Source of the DNA: Caldithrix sp.
GTDB lineage: Bacteria > Zhuqueibacterota > Zhuqueibacteria > Thermofontimicrobiales > Sulfurfontimicrobiaceae
Length of the DNA stretch: 64,000 nucleotides
Reading direction: 5' to 3'
Assembly (NCBI GenBank): GCA_020722815.1
Contig: DYKB01000002.1
Coordinates: 62,001 to 126,000, forward strand
The notes under the pieces were generated by a model. The model saw only the letters and a program-made list of their open reading frames with translations, was not told the origin of the DNA and ran no database searches. Made by a program: the position numbers and the translations under genes. Positions 57,585-64,000 of this stretch are shown here, in pieces (the first letter of the stretch is position 1; each line of letters begins with the position of its first letter).

Positions 57585-58448
57585 ATGCAAGATTTTATTA
57601 CTTCAATTTTTCAGCATACCTTTATTCAGCATGCTGTTTTGGCGGGCTTGCTCTCCAGTTTTGCTTGTGGCATAACGGGGACTTATGTGGTTGTCAAAAA
57701 AATTTCCTATCTTGGCGGTGGCATTGCGCACGCGGTGATGGGAGGTTTGGGGATAGCCTATTTTTTGGGAATTAACCCTTTACTGGGCGCATTGGTATTT
57801 GCCATTGTCGCGGCAGTTGTCATCGGCCTGGTCAAATTAAAATTTCATCAAAATGAAGATACAGTGATTGGCGCCCTCTGGGCAATGGGAATGGCCTTGG
57901 GAATTATTTTTGCCTATTTGACACCTGGCTACAACGTTGATCTTCTCTCATTTTTGTTCGGAAATATTCTCATGGTCTCCCGGAACAGCCTGCACATTCT
58001 TGTCATCCTGGATGTTGTCATCTTTACCATTGTTTTTATTTTCTATCATCAATTTATTTATATCAGTTTTGATGAAGAATCAGCCCGACTTCGCGGTATT
58101 CCGGTGGACTTTACGTACCTGATGTTACTCTGCCTTATCGCCCTGACTATTGTCATTCTGATTCAGACTGTCGGTCTGGTGCTGGTTATTGCCCTGTTGA
58201 CGCTCCCGGCATCCATTGCCAATATGTTCTCCCGAAGTATTACCAGAATGATGTTTCTGGCAGTCATTTTCAGCATTTTCTTTACCATGTCGGGTTTATC
58301 ACTTTCGTTCTCTCTGAATATGCCTTCTGGTGCGTTGATTATTATGGTGGCCGGTTTAAGTTATTTATTCGCTTTCGCTATTCGATTTCTTATTCGGTTT
58401 TTGCAGATGAAGAATTTTGGGTTGAAAAAAAGCGCTATTGATAAATGA
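57585..58448 (+). CDS. znuB: Zinc/manganese ABC importer, permease
   Basis: 287 residues from ATG 57585 (MQDFITSIFQHTFIQHAVLAG). The open frame extends to 57516 but that part is the right arm of the family B repeat. Eight to nine hydrophobic segments; family marks GITGTYVVVKKISYLGGGIAHAVMGGLG and IQTVGLVLVIALLTLPASIANMFS. Works with the two genes before it. No clear ribosome site is visible before 57585, so the repeat may weaken or relocate initiation. Confidence 0.9.
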   Translation: MQDFITSIFQHTFIQHAVLAGLLSSFACGITGTYVVVKKISYLGGGIAHAVMGGLGIAYFLGINPLLGALVFAIVAAVVIGLVKLKFHQNEDTVIGALWAMGMALGIIFAYLTPGYNVDLLSFLFGNILMVSRNSLHILVILDVVIFTIVFIFYHQFIYISFDEESARLRGIPVDFTYLMLLCLIALTIVILIQTVGLVLVIALLTLPASIANMFSRSITRMMFLAVIFSIFFTMSGLSLSFSLNMPSGALIIMVAGLSYLFAFAIRFLIRFLQMKNFGLKKSAIDK

Positions 58449-58732
58449 TGCGACAACGCGACCTGAAAAAAAATGATAAAAATATGGAAACGCAGTGTCC
58501 GTACAGAAAAAAATCAAGTAATGATAATAAATGATTATCGTTCCATCATTTTTGCATCCGGTTCGAAGATTAACAAATTTATATTTTTTTAATAAACTTC
58601 CGCTGCAAGCCTTGGCGGGAGCTGCCTCTTTGCATTTAATCGTTATTCATTTTTGAAGAATGAGGTTGTTTGCGGTTTTTTCAGAAAAAACAGATCAATT
58701 TTTACCAAATTTTCCTAAATTCTGGAGGTTGC

Positions 58733-59965
58733 ATGTTTCCCGGGAATCCCCTTCGCGCGATAAAGACCGAAATCATTCATTTTAATCAATTTTCTTCAGA
58801 TGTCAAGAGGCTGTTAATGGCTAATTTTATCTATTCATTCGCCATTGCCTTTTTAAACTATTTTGTAAACGCCTATATTTATTCAAAAACCAACAATGCG
58901 ACGGTTGTTATTTATAATTTTGGATTATATACGGGATTACCGATTATTTTTGCGTTAAATGGATTCCTGCTGAGAAAGATCAGCATTAAAGTGTTATATT
59001 CACTTGGAATGGTGGCCAGCGCGGGGACGATTTTCTATATGATGCTGCTTCAGGAGCCAACTGCACTGATTTTTTTTCTCTCCGGGCTGTTAATTGGCCT
59101 GTGTTATGGACTCCACTGGGCAAACCGGAATTATCTCATTCTGGATTCAACAACCAATGAAAATCGTAACTATTACACCGGCAGTGAATTCTTCCTGATT
59201 CAGATTGCCTTTTTACTGACACCTGTTTTTAGTGGATGGTTTATCAGTCATGGTCCGGAAAGTGGTCTTTATACCAAAGATTTTGCTTACCAGACGGTGA
59301 TGGGTATTATATTTACCTTTTGTGCCATTGCGGCCTGGGTTCTCATGAGTGGCTCATTCCGAACGCCTTCGATCCCGCCTTTTTTCCATTTTAAATTTCA
59401 GGAGGTGTGGAATCGCATGCGGATTTTTACCTTTTTAAAAGGGAATATTCAGGGGGTTCAGATCATGTTGCCTTCTTTATTAATCATGAATCTGGTAGGG
59501 GAGGAGCGTGAACTTGGAATTATCGCTTCAATCTGTTCTATTTTATCAGCGATTACAGTTTATATCGTGGGGCGCGTGGCCAAACCGAAAGATCGCATCG
59601 TTGTGTTAGCCATCTCTGTGATTATTTTCTGTGTTAGTGGATTTTTGCATAGCTTTCTTTATAGTGCGCTCTCAGTCCTGATCTGGCAGCTTCTTCAAAC
59701 CATTTCTGATCCGCTTTCTTACGCGGCGTATAATCCAATTTACTATCGGGCGGTGAATGTTGCTGCACAAACCGAAAATCGACCAGAATATACGTATGTG
59801 GTGGATAATGAGATTTTCATCAATGCCGGCCGCATCCTGGGATGTTTAATCTTCCTGGGCTTCATTTATTATATTTCCGATGCATTCGCCTTACGACATT
59901 TTTTAACCATTGTAAGTTTTATCCAGATTTTGACCGTCTACATTGTAAAAAAGCTGCCGAGTTAG
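58733..59965 (+). CDS. MFS transporter (YqgE-like)
   Basis: 410 residues from ATG 58733 (MFPGNPLRAIKTE), because GGAGG lies five bases upstream; the frame opens earlier at 58670. About twelve membrane segments (e.g. 30-52, 62-85, 93-113, 118-138, 164-186, 204-224, and six more). Resembles putative YqgE-family sugar/unknown transporters of the major facilitator superfamily, with the KYYTGSEF-like NENRNYYTGSEFFLIQIAF loop. Substrate unknown. Set 284 bases after the metal importer, so probably its own unit. Confidence 0.75.
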   Translation: MFPGNPLRAIKTEIIHFNQFSSDVKRLLMANFIYSFAIAFLNYFVNAYIYSKTNNATVVIYNFGLYTGLPIIFALNGFLLRKISIKVLYSLGMVASAGTIFYMMLLQEPTALIFFLSGLLIGLCYGLHWANRNYLILDSTTNENRNYYTGSEFFLIQIAFLLTPVFSGWFISHGPESGLYTKDFAYQTVMGIIFTFCAIAAWVLMSGSFRTPSIPPFFHFKFQEVWNRMRIFTFLKGNIQGVQIMLPSLLIMNLVGEERELGIIASICSILSAITVYIVGRVAKPKDRIVVLAISVIIFCVSGFLHSFLYSALSVLIWQLLQTISDPLSYAAYNPIYYRAVNVAAQTENRPEYTYVVDNEIFINAGRILGCLIFLGFIYYISDAFALRHFLTIVSFIQILTVYIVKKLPS

Positions 59966-60280
59966 GAATTGTGAGGTTTTTGATAGTATTACAACGTTAA
60001 ATTGAAAAAAATGATAAAAATTATTTAACGCAGAGACGCAGCGGTCACCGCGAAGAAAATTGGTCGTAGATTTCACCGATGGATTTTGAATTTTCCATCC
60101 GTCTTTAATTATTTTGACTCTAATTATTTTGACATTCAATTTTTGCTTTGAATCACTCAGAAAAAATAATGTCAAGATGATTATGTTACGGTTCTGCAGA
60201 TAACATGAAGCCGGAACCGTGAATCCTGAACTCATTGACGAGGCTGATTTTCCCCAAATTATGTCCCTAATTTTGTTTAC

Positions 60281-60483
60281 TACCTAAAATTCTAAAATGG
60301 AAATTTTTGATGTTCAGAATCAATGGAGTACCCCCTCCTGCCTCCCCCAAATTCCAAAAAGCGGAATTTGGGGGAGATAAAGCGGGATTCTCTCCCCCAT
60401 TTTCGTTTTTTAAAAATGAGGGAGAGACAGAGGGGGTCAAGACTTCAGAGAAAACGATTCATTTTAGAATTTCAGGTACTAAA
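60281..60483. repeat. Family A repeat, copy with opposite orientation
   Basis: ACCTAAAATTCTAAAATGGAAA and TTTTAGAATTTCAGGTACTAAA are inverted ends; inside CCCCCTCCTGCCTCCCCCAAATTCC and its mirror GAGGGAGAGACAGAGGGGGTC. The gap 59966-60509 shows no gene. Confidence 0.8.
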
Positions 60484-60509
60484 CAACGTTTGGGTGTCAT
60501 CGCGTAAAC

Positions 60510-62660
60510 TTATCGATTTCGGGATCGCTTCCAATATGCCCAGACCAGTTTAATTTCGTCATAGGAATAAGCCGGTCCGAGGGCATCTTTTACAGCTTTA
60601 AAACCGCCCATCAGATGTTTATTCAAGGCATCAAGGATTCGGTTTATCTTGTGTGATTCCATAAATTGATTGATATCGATTTCATAGCCAGAAAGAATCA
60701 GTCTTTCAAGATGACTATTGATGGTGGAGGTCGCCAGTTGTCGTTCGCGGGCGATTTCAGAGAGACTTAATCCTTTTTGAACAAATTGATAGGTGATTAA
60801 TTCACTGGCAAGCCCCTTATCCCGCTGGTTCTGAAACTGAGTTCGTGGTTTCATATTCTGGCTGAGCGAAATTTCCTGAATACCATGCATCTGGCAAAAA
60901 GCAATAATTTCTTTTAAAAATTTTGGACCAAATTTTTTTAGCTTGCTTTCACCCATGCCGGGAATTCGTTTTAAGGCTTCCCATGATTGGGGAAAGGTAC
61001 TGGCCATTTGTTCCAGGGTCGAATCGTGGAAAATGATGTATGCAGCGATATTTTGCTCATCAGCAATAGTTTTTCGAAGAACACGAAGTCTGTCAAAAAG
61101 TTCACGATTTACCGGTATTGCGGCGGCTGGTTCAACCTTTTGAATTTTTTCTTTAATAGATGGCAGCATGACATGCGCATCATTAAAGAGAACTTCCTTA
61201 CTCTGCGGTGAGAGGCGAATGATAGGGTAATCCAGTCCTGCAACAACGAGGTAACCCAACTGTATCAAATGCCGAAAGACTACCTGCCATTCTTTTTTGG
61301 TAAATTCCTTCCCGATGCCATAAGTTGTTAAATTCTGATGTCCGTTATGAATAATTCTTTCATTTTTGGAGCCGGTTAAAATATCAATGATATAATTCAT
61401 CCCGAAGCGTTCCTTAACTCGCGCAATGCAGGAGAAAATTTTTTGCGCAGGGATGGTTGCATCGAAAAGATTTTTTTCTTTGAGACAGTTATCACAATTT
61501 TTACAATTCGGTTCGGTAAATTTTTCACCAAAATATTTCAGAATTTCAACCCGTCGGCATTGAATGCTTTCGGCATAGCGAATCATTTCATTCAGTTTTT
61601 GAGTGGCAATTTTAAGCTCATTTTCATCGGTAATACCCTGAAAAAAATATTCAATTTTGCGACGATCGCCATAGCTATAAAATAAAATACAATCACTTTT
61701 TAGGCCATCACGGCCGGCGCGGCCAGTTTCCTGATAATATCCTTCAATATTTTTGGGTAAATCAAAATGAATGACGAATCGTACATTTGGTTTGTCAATC
61801 CCCATCCCGAAGGCAATGGTGGCCACAATAATATCGACATCATCCCGAGTGAATTTTTCCTGATTGCGACGACGGTCTTCATTATCCATACCCGCATGAT
61901 AGGGAAGAGCCCGGAAACCATCAGCCTGAAGTTTGAATGCCAGTTCTTCAACTCGCTGGCGACTCATGCAGTAGATAATTCCAGAATCGCCGTGATGTTC
62001 GTTTAAATAGCTGACAATTTGCGAATAGGTATTAGTTTTGGAACGGACTTCATAGTATAAATTGGGACGATTAAAACTGGCGATGAAAATTGGCGGTTGA
62101 CTGAGTCTTAACTGTTCAACAATATCAGTTTGCACCCGTGGCGTAGCTGTTGCTGTGAGAGCAATCACCGGAATTTCACTAAAAAGCGTTTTTAATGCCT
62201 GAAGTTGTCGATATTCCGGCCGAAAATCGTGTCCCCATTCAGAGATGCAATGCGCTTCATCTACTGCAAATAATTTTACCGGGAAATTGCTGAGAAAATT
62301 TAGAAAATTGGGTAACATCAGGCGTTCAGGCGCCAGATAAAGCAATTTCAATTTTCCAGCACTTAGACTCGCTTTAACCGATTGAACTTCATCCGGTCTG
62401 AGACTGCTATTCCAGCAAGCGGCCGCAATCCCATAAGTTCTGAGACTATCGACCTGGTCTTTCATCAACGAGATGAGCGGTGAAATGACCACAGTCAGTC
62501 CGTCCAGCATGATTGCCGGCAATTGATAACAAAGTGATTTCCCACCCCCCGTCGGCATAACCACCAGCACATCCTTCTTTGCCATTACGGATTCAATGAT
62601 CTCTTGCTGGAGTGGCCGAAATTCTGTGTAGCCGAAATATTTTTTTAAGAGTTGATGCAT
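60510..62660 (-). CDS. recQ: ATP-dependent DNA helicase RecQ
   Basis: 716 residues. Walker A MPTGGGKSL at about 35-43, DEAH box (AVDEAHCISEWGHDFRPEYRQL), motif III TATATPRV, motif VI QETGRAGRDG near 315. Zinc-binding Cys cluster C..CKNCDNC near 380-403, winged-helix RQC region about 410-510, HRDC domain about 535-610 (LRKTIADEQNIAAYIIFHDSTLEQMA). The extra C-terminal helix-turn-helix (LSLSEIARERQLATSTINSHL) is as in long RecQ proteins of this clade. Unwinds 3'-tailed duplexes in recombination and fork repair. Intact. Confidence 0.96.
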   Translation of the reverse strand: MHQLLKKYFGYTEFRPLQQEIIESVMAKKDVLVVMPTGGGKSLCYQLPAIMLDGLTVVISPLISLMKDQVDSLRTYGIAAACWNSSLRPDEVQSVKASLSAGKLKLLYLAPERLMLPNFLNFLSNFPVKLFAVDEAHCISEWGHDFRPEYRQLQALKTLFSEIPVIALTATATPRVQTDIVEQLRLSQPPIFIASFNRPNLYYEVRSKTNTYSQIVSYLNEHHGDSGIIYCMSRQRVEELAFKLQADGFRALPYHAGMDNEDRRRNQEKFTRDDVDIIVATIAFGMGIDKPNVRFVIHFDLPKNIEGYYQETGRAGRDGLKSDCILFYSYGDRRKIEYFFQGITDENELKIATQKLNEMIRYAESIQCRRVEILKYFGEKFTEPNCKNCDNCLKEKNLFDATIPAQKIFSCIARVKERFGMNYIIDILTGSKNERIIHNGHQNLTTYGIGKEFTKKEWQVVFRHLIQLGYLVVAGLDYPIIRLSPQSKEVLFNDAHVMLPSIKEKIQKVEPAAAIPVNRELFDRLRVLRKTIADEQNIAAYIIFHDSTLEQMASTFPQSWEALKRIPGMGESKLKKFGPKFLKEIIAFCQMHGIQEISLSQNMKPRTQFQNQRDKGLASELITYQFVQKGLSLSEIARERQLATSTINSHLERLILSGYEIDINQFMESHKINRILDALNKHLMGGFKAVKDALGPAYSYDEIKLVWAYWKRSRNR

Positions 62661-62705
62661 AGGTTTATGAAATTGATGTTCTGAATTTTGATTGACGAAA
62701 TTTAT

Positions 62706-62772
62706 TAAAACTGGGATACGTAATGCGTGCTACGTGATACGTAAAGCCACTTACGCATCATGCATTACACTC
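62706..62772. repeat. Family E repeat, copy 4
   Basis: ATACGTAATGCGTGCTACGTGATACGTAAAGCC with the mirror TTACGCATCATGCATTAC. The last bases overlap the stop codon of the GNAT gene. Confidence 0.6.
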
Positions 62773-63298
62773 TTGATGAGAAAACCATCATCTCCAACGT
62801 CTTTTCAATTTGTTTCCAGATAGATTTATCTTTTTCCTCATAGATTATTGGTTTAAAACCAAATTTCAAATAAAGCTGAATTGCTGCAATCCGCCCACTT
62901 GAAGTTGATAAATAAGCGCGGGGATGCCCCAATTCTGCCATCCGTTTCAGCGTCATGCTCATCAGCGGTTTAGCCAGGCCCTTTCCCTGAAATTCAGGAA
63001 TAATCGCTACCCAGTGAACCCGTCCGATAGATTGGCCATGATAATCATCATTAAACCAGGCCGTTGAAGTGCCAATGGCCTGCTTATTCTGCCCCATTAT
63101 AAATACCTGTCGTTGTTGGAGCAGTTCCAAAGGGTTGAATTGTTCGTGGTAAAGTTTCAGATCCATGGCGGGGATATATTTTTCGGCTAATGCATGTATA
63201 TCAAGCCATAATTTTTCATTACCTGGTTCATACCATTTGAAATAGAAATTTTCGGGTAAATCATAATGGGGGATCGCTTTGAGCGTTTCTAAAATCAT
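62765..63298 (-). CDS. GNAT-family N-acetyltransferase
   Basis: 177 residues. GNAT core about 25-155: a beta strand near VHWVAIIPEFQGKGLAKPLMSMTLKRMAELG with the pyrophosphate-binding Q/G-x-G-x-A/G loop (QGKGLA), and GRIAAIQLYLKFGF near its end. Transfers an acetyl group from acetyl-CoA to an unknown amine. No signal peptide. Its stop and 3' untranslated part lie in a family E repeat. Start ATG 63298, weak ribosome site. Confidence 0.85.
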   Translation of the reverse strand: MILETLKAIPHYDLPENFYFKWYEPGNEKLWLDIHALAEKYIPAMDLKLYHEQFNPLELLQQRQVFIMGQNKQAIGTSTAWFNDDYHGQSIGRVHWVAIIPEFQGKGLAKPLMSMTLKRMAELGHPRAYLSTSSGRIAAIQLYLKFGFKPIIYEEKDKSIWKQIEKTLEMMVFSSRV

Positions 63299-63443
63299 TT
63301 CTACTGGTATATTTTTTTTTGATTATATCCATTATGCGTGCCTTTTAATTTAATGATATTATGTAACATACAAATTTAAGTCCTGATTTGCAATGTCTTT
63401 TTTTTTAAGCGGAAATATTTTTAGGTCATCTGATAAAATTTTC

Positions 63444-63472
63444 TTGATTATTTATTAAAATAAAGCTATATT
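63444..63472 (+). promoter_or_regulatory. Sigma70-type promoter
   Basis: TTGATT (63444-63449), 17-base spacer, TATATT (63467-63472). It faces the gene starting at 63945. The first operator-like site overlaps the expected transcription start. Confidence 0.55.
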
Positions 63473-63480
63473 ATCGCTTT

Positions 63481-63648
63481 ACGAAAACGATTTAGTGCTT
63501 TATCAGGTAACCTGAATGTTAATAATTTGTAATAATAGTGAAAAAATTGGATGTTTTGAGGTTGACTTCCATAGAAATGGCTTTAATTTAATCATTAAAA
63601 GGGCAAATTGGGGTAACTTATGGTAAAAATTACCTAAACCGTTTTCGT
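63481..63648 (+). promoter_or_regulatory. Pair of LacI-type operator-like sites
   Basis: ACGAAAACGATTTAG (63481-63495) and, inverted, CTAAACCGTTTTCGT (63634-63648): 14 of 15 bases agree after reverse complement. The core AAAACG(A/G)TTT has the central CG typical of LacI/GalR-family operators. The first starts nine bases after the -10 box, so a bound repressor would block initiation; the second could serve looping. No LacI-type gene is in the window. Confidence 0.45.
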
Positions 63649-63773
63649 TAATTGTACCTTGAGAAACTTTTCAATCCTGAAAATTGGTGTGGAAGCTTTT
63701 GTGCGCAATTTCAGTTCTCTTCAAGTTTTTATATACTCAGGCCGAAATGGTTTTCGGATATTATTATCATCTA

Positions 63774-63866
63774 AAAGCCCTCACCTTAACCCTTTCCCGG
63801 AGGGAGAGGGAATAGCTACGTTCCCTCGGGGGGGAGGGCAATAAAAACCTAAAAAAACTTCGGCTT
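63774..63866. repeat. GAGGG-type palindrome between operator pair and gene
   Basis: AGCCCTCACCTTAACCCTTTCCCGGAGGG and CCCTCGGGGGGGAGGGC, then AAAACCTAAAAAAACTTCGGCT. Sister of the element at 49.66 kb. It sits between the promoter (63.45 kb) and the start codon at 63945. Confidence 0.65.
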
Positions 63867-63944
63867 TAATATATCCAAATGGCCATGAGCTAATTCGGTT
63901 GAAATACAAAATATCTGTTTAAATGCCAGGAAACCAAAAATCTT

Positions 63945-64000
63945 ATGGAAATTCAAAAAATAGCAATAGAAATTAATCAAAATTGGCAATTTCGTCAGGT
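63945..64000 (+). CDS. Start of a probable GH2-type glycosidase (partial)
   Basis: Open from ATG 63945 to the window edge: MEIQKIAIEINQNWQFRQ. The opening pattern (basic or hydrophobic start, then L/I-N-x-x-WxFRQ) is that of beta-mannosidase / beta-galactosidase-like GH2 enzymes with an N-terminal jelly roll. Only 18 residues are seen, so the family is uncertain. CAGGAAA lies upstream, about 12 bases away. The long 5' region holds a promoter and two LacI-like sites, as for sugar-induced glycosidases. Confidence 0.4.
   Translation, partial: MEIQKIAIEINQNWQFRQ

Noticed and set aside
58670-58732. N-terminal extension of the MFS protein.
   Set aside because: The GGAGG site five bases before ATG 58733 and a hydrophilic Lys/Gln-rich extension favour the shorter start.

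Overview
The window is bacterial and non-viral. It probably comes from the FCB side of the tree (a Calditrichota/KSB1, Ignavibacteria or Marinimicrobia-like lineage). The reasons are five large or split secreted proteins that end in a type IX secretion-type sorting domain (NYPNPFN/NFPNPFN motif, then a GxxxxYDxxGR-like strand and a terminal GIYFYQL..K(M)xL stretch), AT-rich spacers, and a very high load of palindromic intergenic repeats. No tRNA, rRNA or CRISPR array was seen. Taxonomy is inference only.

Layout. 0-6 kb: the end of a SpoIIE/RsbU-type phosphatase, an RsbW-like kinase, an STAS protein and a complete MCE/Mla-type lipid ABC transporter with its lipoprotein, followed by a lipoprotein parvulin isomerase. 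5.8-7.2 kb: wreck of an XRE-ImmA/IrrE plus DUF4411 toxin-antitoxin-like pair, cut by two repeat elements. 7.4-15.6 kb: a CotH/lamin-tail secreted protein, a broken IS701-like element and an LVIVD-propeller secreted protein. 15.7-28.3 kb (mostly minus strand): RelA/SpoT synthetase with TPRs, pyruvate kinase, DUF2252 lipoprotein, a broken secreted esterase, an outer-membrane barrel candidate, DUF362 ferredoxin protein, a fused E1 2-oxoacid dehydrogenase and a D-lyxose isomerase-like cupin. 28.6-29.6 kb: nested repeat array. 29.6-36.2 kb: lipoprotein C1 peptidase, adenylosuccinate lyase, truncated alpha-L-fucosidase next to a sulfatase, and an unknown helical protein. 36.2-38.5 kb: 2.3 kb without a recognisable gene. 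38.5-48.7 kb: a secreted NHL/carboxypeptidase-regulatory protein, a 1.2 kb nest of repeats, a GH36-like glycosidase with an in-frame amber codon, another CotH protein and a frameshifted UroD-family protein. 48.9-53.7 kb: a second UroD-family gene and a propeller/helical-toroid protein lying between two inverted arrays of 237-bp repeats. 53.8-64 kb: serS, a Zn/Mn ABC importer, an MFS protein, recQ, a GNAT, and the start of a probable GH2-type glycosidase behind a promoter with two LacI-like operators.

Two things stand out. First, partner-switching signalling genes are fused by overlap and short spacing to an Mla/MCE transporter, so the STAS protein may serve both as anti-anti-sigma and as the MlaB subunit. 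Second, the region is being remodelled by at least seven families of palindromic repeats. They nest in one another, sit between operon genes, and in four places supply the last codons or stop of a gene. Seven genes are broken (three homopolymer frameshifts, three in-frame stops that can each be explained by a C:G to T:A transition, one 73-bp near-duplication). Many of the intact and broken genes point to secreted glycan breakdown (fucosidase, sulfatase, GH36, esterase, CotH proteins).
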